Origin: Isohypsibius dastychi
Taxonomy: Eukaryota; Tardigrada; Eutardigrada; Parachela; Isohypsibiidae
DNA length: 41,575 nt
Reading direction: 5' to 3'
Assembly (NCBI GenBank): GCA_034696485.1
Contig: JAQIWT010000063.1
Span: forward strand, 1 to 41,575
Shown: in pieces, positions 23,683 through 36,203 of the stretch
Position numbering within the stretch: the stretch's first letter is position 1
How the letters are laid out: each line of letters starts with the position of its first letter
Program-made: the position numbers and the translations under genes
Notes under the pieces: generated by a model
Databases searched by the model: none
Told to the model about the DNA's origin: nothing
Seen by the model: only the letters and a program-made list of their open reading frames with translations

Positions 23683-25691
23683 ATGGACCTCACTGAAACA
23701 ATGGTATGTTTCGCACCGGATGAGACCAAAGTTGAAACTGTGCCGAACTATAATGGTATTCGGCGCGAATCATCATTGCTTTATATGAAATTACTGAATT
23801 TGTTCCGGAATTTGGAAGTTATCAGTTCGAGAGCCAAACATGATCGCAGCAGCCCCAGAAATAAATGCCGCAATTTCGTGACCTTTTTCCTGAATATTTA
23901 TTACGGGTTTGTGCTAGCCCACTCTGTGTTCTTTGCGCTGGAAATCACTTATGGATATTTAGCGGTGACACGGAATTCGTCGCTGAACAATCTAAAAAGT
24001 GTTGTCTACAACAGCCGTTATGGAATAATGGTGTTCAGAAGTACAGCGGTGTTTCTCTGCTGCAGATTCAAAAGTTCGAGGATAAATCTCTTGGTGCACC
24101 AGGTTACTGAAGAAGTGAAATCGTGGTCCAAAAACGAGAAAAAGCTCCTGCTTTTGACGGCGATTATTTCCGTATTTATTTTATTTATATTTTCTATTGC
24201 TTGGGAGCTGATGGATTTCATGAGCTGGGGAGCTGGATTTCACGAAACCTTGATGATAAAGCAACATATTTGGCTTGCTGATCGAGAAGTGGAAACATGG
24301 AAAATTCTGAGTTGCTGGTATACATTAGGCACTCCAATTAACATTCTGATGAATGTCGGGTTGATTTTCTTTGGTTTGATGATATTGGGAGTTTATTTTT
24401 CCTGGAATGCTATGAACAGAAAACTGGCTCAAAACGTGAATTATTTATTGGATAACTTTGAGGATGACTGGGATCGGCTGCGTCAACTGGCCGAAAGCTG
24501 TGATGATATTGTAGCGATCATCATTTTCTGTGCTTGGATCGGTGATATTGCTTGTGCTGTGGGATATTTGGGCTCGGTTTGTGTTTCGTTAAATATCGAT
24601 AAAACCCAGTTGATGCATTATTCATTCATTTGTTTTTGTTATTCGCACATGAATGTGAAACGACTGGAGAAGTTTTTATTTCCAGAAAAACACTTAAAAT
24701 GCTACCGAGATATTTTGGTATAAAAGAAAAATTACTTCTGTACATTATCATTAAAAATTATTATTATGATTATGATAAAATATATCGGTATTCAGGAAAA
24801 AACAACATCTTCGCTTGCGAGATATTTTTAGATTATTAGATTTATATCGATCATATATCTGACTCCGTCGTTTTTATTGAAGATTGTAATTTACGGTGGT
24901 GGATCTTCGGTGGAGCAAGCCTACACTTTTCTTGGACTAATCATCCACGCAGTTTTCAATCCGATCTGTTACTTGCTTCCATGCATATTATTCGACGAAG
25001 AGGTCCTAATTAAACTCTGTCACCACAGTAGATTACTTATAATTAAGTTCTGGTTTTTATTTGCAGATTGCACGCAACCGCCAGACAGTAATGACGGTGA
25101 TCTCTCAATTAAAAGACGAAAATCAGGTACCGCAATATAATTCTATTAACTGCCACTAATTTCCCAAATTTACCCATAGAGAAAATGATAGCTGTGATTA
25201 CCTTGTAAAAAATGAGCCCTGGTATACTACACGGTTTTTGATCGTGCTGCATGGCTTGATTGCATTGAGGCTGCAAATGTTTTAGAGCACTAATTACGAA
25301 TGTTAATGCATTTCTTTATCCACATTTGGCAATACTCTACGATGTCGGCTCATCAATTACTGAAAAACTTATTCCAGTACACTTTATCACAATACAGCTT
25401 TTAATCCGTTTGGTGTTGCAGATAGCGAACTCTCAGCTTCGATTCAGTGTTATCCTCCAAAAGGTTTCCTACCGACCAGCAGCTTTTACAGCCTGGAAAT
25501 TTTTCTACATCACTCGGAACTTTATTCTAACGGTAACGATTGAATATCTGGGGAAATAATTTCTATTTTCACATCGGTTATTTTTCTGCCAGATATCGAC
25601 AGTCTTGGTGTCATATGCGTTGATTTTGGTCCAGCTTGTGGGAAGACGAACAGATGTGGAACTGACACTGAATACCACCATATCCGCGTGA
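23683..25691 (+). CDS. Gustatory-receptor-like seven-transmembrane protein (7tm_7/GRL superfamily)
   Basis: Exons 23683-24717, 24883-25002, 25067-25126, 25422-25532, 25593-25691; 474 residues. The protein has about seven hydrophobic segments, for example FVLAHSVFFALEITYGYL, LLLLTAIISVFILFIFSIAW, LMNVGLIFFGLMILGVYFSW and TFLGLIIHAVFNPICYLLP. The last exons give WKFFYITRNFILT and then ISTVLVSYALILVQL, which matches the TYxxxxxQF signature of the last helix of insect gustatory receptors with conservative changes (SY, QL). All four introns are in phase 0 and three cluster in the last quarter of the gene, as in insect Gr genes. The family forms ligand-gated cation channels in insects. Ligand and expression are unknown. 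The donor after exon 2 (GTCCTA) is weak. Confidence 0.72.
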
Positions 25692-26600
25692 ATTATTACC
25701 TCGGTCTATTTCCGAGCTCGGCATCTAACGACAGCATTTCGTGCTAACAGATCCTTCCTCCGTTTACAACATTCCATCCGCAAAACATGATATTTTGAAT
25801 TTTCTATTTCCAAAGAAATGTGCTTCAATTGCATATCATATCCGCTTCAACTTCTCTCGGAAGTTAGTTAGTTCTACAGTACTAGTGTCGAATTAAAAAC
25901 AAACACTTCACGTTCAGAGTACACCTCACTCGCTTTGACTACAGAGTAGTGCTATGTTCAATTACTGTAACATTTAATAAAACCCTCAGGGAAAAAACGA
26001 CTCGTCTGTAAACGAATGAAAAAATTCAACAGAAACAGGTATCATAATTCAAACAGAGTTGGCTGACGCTTGAAAATTCAGAACCAAATTCGGTCGTCGG
26101 GAATCGGATACTTCTCTTAATTATCGAAAACCTCTTTCAAGGAGAGAGATCTGTTTTTTTACTGAGAGCGTGTCGAGAGACTGTTTGATATTGCGAAACA
26201 CTCAGACATAAAATCCAATTAACAGGGATGATGGGACTCTTCATTTATGTTGACAATTTCAGTTCAAACTCTCAACTCAGTTCGCCTCCACGAATAGATA
26301 CGTACAGCCCGTACAACTTCATACAATGTAAAACCCGCCTTTTTGCTAATGCCGTTCAATTCATCTCCGAGTTTTTATGGGATTAAAAGTGTCTAGAAGC
26401 CAGTCACAAATCAATTGGGATATCTCAGAAACTTGTCTGGTTGTTTCGACAGAAATGCGTGCACGCAAAAGACCGGATGCCTATAGTGCTCGACAAACGA
26501 AAATTATCCCAAACTCAGCCTTTGAATGAACCAGTTTATCGGAATTATTGCGCTGAACATTGTATCAGCAAAGAACATTGTGGTTTGAGGAGCGGCGTAG
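25692..26600. other. Intergenic region upstream of the first P2X gene
   Basis: About 0.9 kb of AT-rich sequence with no recognised gene. It should contain the 3' UTR of the Gr-like gene and the promoter of the P2X gene. Confidence 0.45.
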
Positions 26601-29140
26601 ATGTCTTACTTTCGTCGTAAATTTCGAGCTTGCTGCCGATCTGGGAAATCACTGCTTTTCGAGTAAGTGTGTGTAATGGAGTTTTTGTTTGATGTAAAGC
26701 CATATAAACTCGGATCAGACCGCATTCATGATCAAAATCTAATGTTGGCTTTTCCAGATACGAAACACCAAGGCTTGTAACCTTGAAGAGTGCAAATCTT
26801 GGAATTATAAATCGCATCGTGCAACTGTTTATTTTAACTTACCTGATTGGGTAATTCGACTATCTTGTGTGTAAAAAACAACTAGAATATAGAAGAGAAT
26901 TTAAAAGTTATTTGTTAATTATTAGCTACGTTTTCATCCATTCGAAAGGCTATCAAGAATTTGATACGGCGGAAAGTAGCGTTGTCACCAAAATTAAAGG
27001 AATTCTCTATCGAAACGAGGGCGGAAAACGGGAAGTCTGGGATTCACTGGACTTTGTGATTCCAAATCAGGTACTTTATTATCTGCGTTGAAGATTGATT
27101 AAATTTTACCACATTACATCACGTTTTCATGAAAATGAACAATTCCAAGAAGAGATATATAGAACTTTGGATTAAACCTTCCACAAACTAAATAGTGTTG
27201 TTAAGTGGTTAACAACCATACAATTACGTGCGCAAATTGAACCACACTTTCGTCTGGTTGGGCTACAATTTCATACTGTATTCCGAACGAAACCACAGCA
27301 AGACTCGATATGTTTCAAAGTCGATTATTTCAAACTTCAGGAAACTGGAGCATTCTTCGTCGCAACCAACCTTATCTACACCGCTCGGCAAAGTCAGGGA
27401 ATATGTCCCGAGGTAAGAAAATGAATTGCGCTGTGAAATATTGGTAAATCTTGACCTCACCGTTTAAAATGTTCCATCAAAAGTCCACAGCAGTTCAGTT
27501 AAAATGAGTGACCAATGAATTCTAGACAGAAAACTTATCAAACTTGAATTTGAAGGACCCAAATGTCGGGAAAGCAGGCATATGGTGCACCGACGACTCG
27601 GAATGTATCATCAACGAACCGACTCCAGTTGGAAATGGCTTGAAAACAGGTCGCTGCGTTCTAGCGCGAGATCCAAGCTTGAATGTATCTGTCTGTGAGA
27701 TTTCTGGATGGTGTGCAACCGAGCTTGACAAAACCCCTAAGTTGGTCCCTTTCCAATACAGCTTTGTTCTTACAAAAACTTAAATTCAATTTCAGAACAC
27801 CGGTCCTCGGAGGATTCGAATCCATAACGGTTTTGGTGAAAAATAGTATTGCCTTTCCAAAATTTAGTATCAAAAGGTTTGGTGCTATTTTTATGTATAA
27901 TGTATGGTTTGAGTTGGATTTACTCACAGTAATTCTGTTTGGCAGGCGGAATATCTTGAGTTCAATCAGTCAAGCTTATCTCTATAGATGCCGTTTTAAC
28001 GCAACAACGGACCCATTCTGTCCTATTTTTTCCGTCAAAGAAATCGTGGAGGAAGCAAATGAAGATTTCACGGAACTTGCAACCCGGGTAAAACATTGCT
28101 TAGCGTTATTTCATCATCAAAACAATGTTTAGTTTTGTGCGGTATTTTAGACTTTAAGAAAAAATGCTTCAATAATTTGTGAGACGTTTCAGAAAACAAT
28201 CTGAAAAGGAAATAATTAGGCTCTAGGACGGTGGAAGTTTGTGTGCAGGAGCTTCATAGCTTCATAGCTTAATAGAAAAGAATGTGGTAATTTATTCATG
28301 AAAATTATTGCGCACTGCATTCAGATTAAAAAAATAATCCCGGAGCATATGATACATCACTGCAGTATTATTCGTTGAAATAACTTCTTCAACTGAAAGA
28401 TGTGTGAATATTTTGGGATTCAGGGTGGAATTATCGGGTTCAATATAAACTGGGACTGCAACCTGGACTTTGACATCGAAAATTGCATTCCGCGGTATTC
28501 TTTCCGAAGACTAGACAGCAAAGACGACAAAATTGCAAAAGGGTGGAATTTCCGGTAGGATGTTCGAGTAACCGGTGACCTCAGACTGAATGGTTGTTTT
28601 ATCACAGCCATGCTTACTATTTTTACGATGCTAATGGAACCATGTATCGGGATCTTATAAAGCTGTGGGGAATCCGTTTTATTTTCAACGTTAATGGGCA
28701 AGCTGGTCGTTTTTCTGCGGTTATATTCGCCATGAATGTCGGCTCGGGGTTAGGATTACTCGGACTTGTAAGTGTCTCATATGGAATTAAGTGTTGATAA
28801 TGTGATGCAGCATCCCTATGTTGACTCTCTTTATTAGGCATCACTTGTCAGTGAATTCGTCCTTCTCAATTGCGTCAAACCCAATTACCAACTCATCGAC
28901 CGGAAGTTCGCTAAACTGGAAGAAGGCAGCTCTCCTATTAAAGTGAGTAATTTAAATGACTTTCTGAATTACTCTTTACATAACTCAATATGTGTCAATA
29001 TAGAATTATGTTCGCAGAATCCAGGGATATTAAAACGGGACGCCACTTCAAGTCTGCTTTTCCAAAACCACGATTTTTTGGATCAAAATGATGCACGTGT
29101 GCACCGAACAGCCCCCATCATTATCATGCACGATATTTGA
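26601..29140 (+). CDS. P2X purinergic receptor, copy 1
   Basis: Exons 26601-26662, 26758-26850, 26926-27070, 27341-27412, 27526-27740, 27796-27876, 27946-28087, 28424-28554, 28608-28767, 28838-28942, 29018-29140; 442 residues, all phases close. The N-terminus ends LLFEYETPRLV with the conserved TxR/K phosphorylation-type site, followed by TM1 (INRIVQLFILTYLIG). The ectodomain has GYQ, the ATP-contact VVTKIKG, all ten conserved cysteines (ICPE, WCTDDSEC, GRC, VCEISGWC, YRCRF, DPFCPIF, NWDC, ENC), WNFR and the contact lysine in LIKLWGIRF. TM2 starts FAMNVGSGLGLLGL. P2X receptors are trimeric ATP-gated cation channels of the plasma membrane. The ENFT motif of most relatives reads ESIT here (Phe to Ile before the ATP-contacting Thr). 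The start of exon 5 (27526) was chosen because it stays in frame and aligns with copy 2. Confidence 0.93.
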
Positions 29141-30278
29141 CCAACTCAAAGTAATGTGTGATACAGAACTGATTTTCCCATTCTGTTCATACGGTGTATA
29201 AGTTATTGGAATGGTTAAAAAATCATTAAAATGATTCTGCCGCTCTGTCTTGAAAAATAATCACGAAGTTAAACATATCTTCTGAACATTTTCAACAAGC
29301 AAAATAGCAATTCGTGAAATGCTTTTTTCGATTTCCCCCAACAAACGTGAACTATTTTCTGAGCTTACTTCAAGAAACTCGGGGATTTTGAAAATACTAG
29401 TAACACGTTTGCAACCTATCTCGCCTCTTGGTTACAGTTCGTGATCATTCCATCTTCAATCTGACTTCATCTTGAACAGCTGTTCGTAAAAAGCAGAATC
29501 CAGTTTCATTACCAACAGTTCGAACTGCATTTCAAGTCACGTTAAGAAATGATACCGTCCACATTTTTGCTTCAGATCACTGTCATGAAAAATTGACAAA
29601 TTTCTTGGTGCCATGCCAGAATGAAAGTGTTGCGCACTCATTAATATGCAATAAAATCATCAAAATATTACGAAAGTCACGGAGCCTAGCCCTAATAAAT
29701 GGATGTGACCAACACCGCCCTGTGGCAAAAATGAGATCAGACCACATGACCAGAAAGAATCTGACAATGTAACATGTTGCAGGTATTAATTTGGAATAGC
29801 TAAGTTCTCCATTTTTCAGAACCCTGAATATTTTCGATAATCTTTAGTTTTGTTTTTTCGGAAAATGCACGAATTTCAAACAGCGATTACGGTTAACAGT
29901 AAATGAGGTGGATGTCGAAGAGATAATCCGAGCTAGGTTGTCTCCATAGGGCATTGTCGTTGCGAGTCCGACGTTGAAATTAAAAAATTCGAGGTGTCAA
30001 TCAATGCACCTTGCTGAGAGTCACCAAGACGCTTTTTCCTCAAGTACGATCTTGACTAGCGCGCTTTTAATGATGATATTTGTAAGTTGAATGAACTTTA
30101 AGAAAAGTCTTGTGTAAATTACTTAAGCCCATATCCGTGTATGACTAAATTCATTTTTGTCGAATCACGCCGAAACCGGTGATCACTAATTACACGAAGA
30201 AAGGATTTGTCGACAACAACAGAAATTGAGAAGCTCATTAATCAAGCGGAAACAACAATCTTACAGAATATTGTTTTT
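29141..30278. other. Convergent intergenic region between P2X copy 1 and the TARP-like gene
   Basis: About 1.1 kb with no recognised gene or repeat. It presumably carries the two 3' UTRs. Confidence 0.45.
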
Positions 30279-33200
30279 TCAATAACGATACGAACTAGTA
30301 TTGGTATTGTAGTAATAATATGGCCCGGAATAAGCGTGTGCATAGTATGGCGGATGCTTTTCACCGTATCCTCCATAGACGGGCATAACATATTGAGCAT
30401 TACGTTCTTTTTCTCTCCTTCTTTCGGAGCGAAGACTTCCGGCGCCGGCGTATAAAAAGATAGCGGACAACAGGGCGAAACCGCAGCCGATCCATGCCAG
30501 CATGAATGACCAACTATACCATCTGCTGGTATTGTTCTGTAATACCTGAAAAGCACAACAATCTTTAATGTTGAGGAACCTTAAACGTCAATCAAAAAGC
30601 ATGGACCACAAGCTGTGCTGAACTATTTATATACTTCATAACAGAAAGTGAAAATAGCTATTGTGTTTGTTGGTTCAGTTTCCTAGTCTGTTAATTTAAG
30701 ATGAGAAATATTGCGGTCTGAAGATTTCGGACTACTGGCCAGCGCTGCATATCAGGTATCTGAAGATTTTCGAAAAAAGACATTCAATTTTCTGGCGTTT
30801 AAATTATAATAAATAATAATAATAAAGTTGAATAAAAATGATTTTCTGTAGATACATACCTGAGGCCAGGACGGTGGGTACGATTTCGTGGTCATTTGTT
30901 TGGTTTCCATGTAATCAACTCCATGCCATATTGCCAGTGCGCCGGCATCCAGAAGAACTAAATAAATATATGCTATTATTACTATTGCTTGCATTGATCT
31001 CCTCAGAGGAATTTGTGAAACAAATCGTGGTCACGAGTGTATTTGAAAACTGTTCAAGTTAAATTCAAATAATCTGCATTGAATGATTTCTATTTATTTG
31101 AGTCACGTACAAGCAAGAAACATGAAGGTTCCTGTGGTCCACAATAAACCAGGACTGCGCTTCCAGCAGCCAAATACACCGATTAGAAAACTGAGCACTT
31201 CCATGGCAAATCCGGCAATAAACAACGCAAGGATGGTGCGCATCAAATCTGTCAAAAAGAAACATGAATGTATTGGATTACGGCGGTGGTTCACTGAACT
31301 AAAACTGTGAAAAAATGACAGATTACTTGGTGTGAGTATCGTAAACAATCCAACCTGTGATTCCTTTTGACTCGCATTACTGTTTAGATAATACTGCTGT
31401 TGCTTCGCCGACCTTGAAAATTATGACTTTAAAATTGCAAATTATAAAAATGTAAAAAAACTGAAAATACATTGTGGTTGAAACGTAGGAAAATTTCCAG
31501 ATTGTTTTTAAGAAGGGAATCAAGGTTTTGAGAGCTGCTGTCACGCGATGCATTTTTTGCATTTTTTGCATTTTTTGCACACTTTTGTTCGTTTCAGTCT
31601 GCGTTTTTCAGTTCCTCGTGGGCGGAAAATTAGTTCGCGATAAAAACATGCTGCGAGAGAAAGCACTGTATGCAGCTGATTATGAATTCAAGTGGCTTTC
31701 ACTCACTTGAACAAATACCTGTGACTGTAATTGAGTTCCTAAAAACTGGTCAGACATTCCGCTAGCTCGAATCTATTATTTTCAATCGGTTAGAATTTCA
31801 TGATGCACTAGAATAGACTAGATAAAATTACCCCGCGCGCCTTTAGCGGTTACGCTAGGTTCGTGAAAATAATTACGTTCAAGTACTTACGGATTCGTGC
31901 TCGTTCATATCGGTCTGCGTTGGAGTCCACATCTTTTGGGTAGTTGATGTTCACGCAACTTGTATCCGTTGGGGAAAGATATACGCCGTCGAGGCCTGTA
32001 AACAATAAATCCTTTGTTATCATATTAATTTCTATCACGATGTTTCTGTTAACAAAACTCATTTACCCACTTATTAAAATTGTATGTATGATGGAAATAA
32101 ATTTTAAAATAACTTATTCACATTAAAATGTTCAATCTTCATATTAAAATGTTTAAAATGTTTTTGCAAATCTGGATCTTTTATTTTGTGTTTATCTTGT
32201 TCATATTATTCCAGTTATTAAGATGTATAATTCTATCCAGGTGCAGGGCAGGTCGCGCAAGAATCTACAACCCTGACATAATTAATGCAAAAATGTTGGT
32301 AGTCTAGAAAAGCTTCGGCCTGCTCGAGCCATATTGTTCTTGGCGGCGATTTATTTGTACAACCCATAAGTCTCACATCACAGGAAGTACGACTGCTTTC
32401 AGATATGACAATAAGTGATTCAGGCGAACCAAGAATCTAGTTCTGCTGCATGCTCACGGAATAACAATCAAATCATAACGACAACCATGCTTAACCCAAA
32501 TCGTCCGCCATAATGTTATCGCTTGTCTTCTGCCTTATGTCAGAAATATTGAACACTTTTTTGACCCTCGACGAAAACTCCTTGATTTCACTGACTAGCA
32601 TTTACATTCAATATAAATCTAAAGATTTGTTCACAATTTTTATACTTGAAATTTTCAAAGGTCATCTTGCTCAATGTTTTTTGGTGTGTCCAAATTTTAA
32701 ACGAGGTAAAATATATATTCATATATTTATGTATCAATGAACAATTTCGTGGAATATCATAGAGTATATGGATGACGGTTCAAATCACGTTGAAGCAGCT
32801 TCCATAATACAAAAATAACTATCGATCTGTCCTGATCCTTTTTCTAAACTCCGATCATTTTGTCATCCGCAGAAATGTCTATCATTGATTTTCAAGGTAG
32901 AAAACCGCGTGACAGTATGCACATATTTGGCGATCGAATGGGATTTTGGATTTTCCGTTTGCGCAGCTGAATCAGTGCTGTTCAAGTGACACAAGACCTG
33001 GCTGTTCAGAATTACCCAATTGTTGGATCAGCAATCGCGAGCACTTATCAAAATCAATTGAACTTTTCACGGTCACATGGATAATTTTCAAAAATTTCAA
33101 ACGAAAAACAAAAAAGTGCGATAAATGCAAGCAAAAAACCAAGATTTATTGCGATGTTGGATTCTTAAAAACATCCAACACGTTGGAAAAACGTACAGCT

Positions 33201-33591
33201 GCCAAACAATCAAGAATGTTTACCCAACCACGTACCGTATGGAATTTCTGTCGGAAAACAAGTTCTCCATAACCCAACAGTTCGGTCAAAATATATCGTA
33301 GTCCGATTTATTTCCTTCGCAATATCGGCGAAATCTGGAGAGGGGTTCGGAGCTTGAATTACATCCAAAACGGCGCGCCTGTTCACATCATATTCCAACC
33401 AGTTGTCGGTGGCAAATGCGATGGCAACCTTAAGAAAAACAAGATTTTAAACGACATCACCAATTATTTAAAAGTATTTACAGTACAACTTTTATTCGAG
33501 CAATGAAAGTTGGAAATTGATAACTTACACAAGCAGCAGCGATGGCTGCACAAATAGTTCCGAAAGACAAAAGAATTGCTGGAGCTCCCAT
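30279..33591 (-). CDS. Claudin-fold tetraspan protein, stargazin/TARP (CACNG)-like
   Basis: Exons 33591-33529, 33428-33236, 31995-31891, 31248-31111, 30957-30860, 30545-30279 on the minus strand; 287 residues with closed phases. TM1 covers the start (MGAPAILLSFGTICAAIAAA). The first extracellular loop has the PMP22/claudin signature W...GLWxxC...C: DNWLEY, GLWRTCFPTE, DTSCVNINYP. GLWRTC is the exact form I recall in stargazin. The following DVDSNADRYERARIRKYL parallels the TARP segment before TM2. TM2 (ILALFIAGFAMEVLSFLIGV), TM3 (GLLWTTGTFMFLAC) and TM4 with a WYSWSFMLAW entry resemble the YGWSF of TARPs. TARPs and GSG1L are auxiliary subunits of AMPA receptors or calcium channels. The cytoplasmic tail is unusually Tyr-rich and lacks the C-terminal TTPV PDZ ligand. 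Its first introns are long (31996-33235 is 1.24 kb). Another claudin-fold subfamily is possible. Confidence 0.75.
31551..31580. repeat. Short tandem repeat of GCATTTTTT units
   Basis: Three to four tandem copies of a nonamer GCATTTTTT lie in an intron of the TARP-like gene. It is a simple microsatellite-type repeat with no evident function. Confidence 0.7.
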
Positions 33592-34627
33592 TGCTCATCA
33601 ATACCAGAGATCAATATGGGATATACCAAAACTCCCGAAAGTAAACAGATAACATGTCGATAATCCGTGACGCAGAAAATATTATTCGAAGGTATCAGTT
33701 CGTCAGGCGTGAGAGTGGCCCTACCTGTGCTTTTTCGTTTCGGTTGTGTAAAGCCCCGATCGGATGGATGAAAATGTATGGCTTGTCTTGTAATTATTTT
33801 CTTACGATTCCCTCCGGCGTTAGAAAATCGACTCAGGTGAAACGCTGCATTACCTGAGCATGAACACATGGCTCTTGAGATCTCAGTCGATATCCACCAG
33901 CGCCAAGCAAATGAACCGGCCCATTTGGGCAGGCGGACGGGGGCGGTGTTTCATGTGAATTCACCCAAAACAATTTTTTCCTTTTCGTGACAAAGCACAA
34001 CAATTATATTATGAGTATAAATAATCCCGAATAACTAGATCATCTGGATCTAACATTCAACTTATTCTATGTTTTTTTAGCCTCCATATCCCGACCTATT
34101 TATTACAGATGCGTTGTCTGAAGGCCTGTAGAGCGTCTTTCCAGGTTCACAATATTGTTAAAACGCCGTGGAGTGTGGATCGTGATACAGTTTCTGGAAA
34201 TCCAGACTACGTAATAATATACACGTACATTTATATCATGTATAAAGCAATACACATGTATGTACATACATATCAACATTTATTGATCCGTATTCAAAAA
34301 TACATCAATCTGGAAGTGCAGATCCTTCCGAAATAAAAAACAACAGCCAATATACGAGTATGTAGGTCGACCATTAGTTGATTCTGGAAATTGTAGTCAT
34401 TGATCAGCGAAGTACCGTGCAACTACAAAATAATCGACATTTTAATTGTAGGCTTGTCAACGTAATCAGTGTAGTTTTGTTCCAACTAGTAATTTTCTTG
34501 TGTTAGAGCTCACTCAGGACTTTCGCGAGGTATTCTAACTGGTATAGTTTGCGTACCTTTTAAACATTTTTGTAATTGTATGCGTTGTTTCAGTATGACA
34601 AGTGAGGATCACGAAGAATGATATATT
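33592..34627. promoter_or_regulatory. Upstream region of the TARP-like gene
   Basis: About 1 kb between the TARP-like start and the inverted-repeat element. It should contain the promoter. No gene is recognised. Near 34210-34290 lie repeated ACATRTA-type AT-rich words. Confidence 0.35.
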
Positions 34628-36203
34628 ACAATAGGCAGCTTGAGCCAGAGGTCATTTCAGACCTAAACTTGAACCAAACCAAAAGAGAAACCAAAAATAT
34701 TTGGTCTCGAATTTGGTATGGTTTCTAGCGAAAAAAGAGGTTGAGCATGTGAACCAAGACCATAAACCAAACCAATACTAGAGACCAAACAATTTCATTT
34801 CCGGGTCTCAAATGGAACAAACGAATTCTTTTTGCAAAAAATGGCAAGGAATTTGCTTGATCTTGCGTACGCGGAGGATGAACTGGATGAGTGTCTTCTT
34901 ATTTTTGAGTCGAACCGCCAACTGTTAATCATTATTTGAACCTTTGATAAAAACAAAAGCAGAACCGTTCTTTATCAAAGTTTTACTCAGTCAGTTTCTT
35001 GCTGCATGAAGCGAGAAGTGTCGCAAAAAATCCCTTCAAATAAAATAGCTTCTGCAACATGATCCAGCGAAGCTTTATCTAAAGCGGCTTTGTCTTTTTT
35101 TCCTGACGGTCGAATTCTAAGCGACAGGATTATCATAATTTCGGCGGCCCCGCTTTTTTGGAGTTGAACGCTTTACTTTTTTGACGTAATTTTGACTGCG
35201 CTAGTATGCTCCGGTGTTTCTGCAAAAATTAAAAACACAATCAGTATTTCTACAAATACAAAATCCAAGACAATTTGGAAAAATTGGGAGTGCTACGTGG
35301 AAAACTGCCAAGCGATAAACTTTCCCGTTTTTTCTCGAGAAAAGCGCACAGTAGTCACTTCGAGATTTACCTTCCGTTTCATCAGACTGCTCGGGATTCC
35401 CAGATTCGAAACGGTTGTTCTTTTTCTTTGTGGCGGAAAGACGCAGTAACGCAAATGATTGGATTCCCTCAGCAATCTTCTTGCTGTCTTCTTCTCGATA
35501 TCGACAATTTCTCTCCGTTCGCGTCACAGTGCCACATTCCTCATTCAATTCCTCAGTAACTTTTGTCCAGATGTCCCTTCGTTTCATTTTTGATTGAGAA
35601 AACGGATGAGGCTTGGCAGTTTTCGCAAAAGGACCATATCCTCAATAATCTGCTTCGAAATAACTTGCAGTTTCTCATCCTCCTGTTGAGCCGTATTCTT
35701 CGCCGCAATATCCGCCGTGATCTGAGCTTTGCTTCGCCCGGGCATCCTCAGATAATTTCAGATCAGTCTGTTATATGCAAGTCTTCGAAAAGATTTCCGA
35801 AGATGTTTGCTCAAAAGGTGGAAGAGAACTTGAATTCTGAATGAAATTACAGTTGATTGATGATGGAATTGATCAGCAAATAAGCCCATGTTAAGTCTAC
35901 GAGACGTGCGGATCGGCGGCTTGATTGGTTGGCTGGGTTGGCGCCGTTGGATATGCCCTGCCTGATGTGTGGTATATTCCGAGTCTGCATGATATCACTG
36001 AACAACAACGTTAATCGCGCCGATGGGTTTACACGCAATTTCTCAATTTTTGAACTTGGTTTGTAACCAAAACGAGGGCCTATGTTTGGTTACAAACCAG
36101 GTTTCTTTTCAAACTTTGGTCCAAACTTTGGTTTGGAGCCTTGGTTTGGTTCCAAACTTGGTTTGGTTTCTTCAAATACGTGCTGGCTCAAGGTGCCTAA
36201 TGT
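34628..36203. mobile_element. DNA element with ~21-bp terminal inverted repeats and subterminal AACCAAACC repeats
   Basis: The left end at 34628-34648 contains TAGGCAGCTTGAGCCAG and the right end at 36183-36203 carries its reverse complement with one change (TAGGCACCTTGAGCCAG when read inward). Across 21 bp, 19 positions match. Inside each end are complementary runs of AACCAAACC/GGTTTGGTT words (34665-34790 on the left, 36061-36165 on the right), which behave as subterminal inverted repeats. The element is about 1.58 kb. No clear target-site duplication is visible. It contains only a short degraded-looking coding frame (see the separate entry) and no complete transposase, so it is probably non-autonomous or decayed. 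Superfamily unknown. Confidence 0.65.
35201..35587 (-). pseudogene. Possible Myb/SANT-like DNA-binding ORF fragment inside the inverted-repeat element
   Basis: The minus-strand frame starts MKRRDIWTKVTEELNEECG and continues with TRTERNCRYREEDSKK. The pattern Trp...Val...LN...RT...CR...D.KK resembles the Myb/SANT-like trihelix found in zeste/NAIF1-type proteins and in the accessory proteins of Harbinger elements. After about 45 residues the sequence loses any family resemblance. A second minus-strand frame just upstream (about 35600-35760) has AQITADIAAKNTAQQEDEKL, which looks like a coiled tail out of order. I treat this as a remnant. The family assignment is weak. Confidence 0.3.

Noticed and set aside
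26545-26817. Minus-strand 90-residue open frame overlapping the start of P2X copy 1
   Set aside because: The plus strand here carries P2X exons 1 and 2 with good splice sites and recognisable protein; the minus frame has no family motif.
34210-34290. AT-rich ACATRTA repeats as a possible telomere-like or origin signal
   Set aside because: Too short and irregular to support any specific function.
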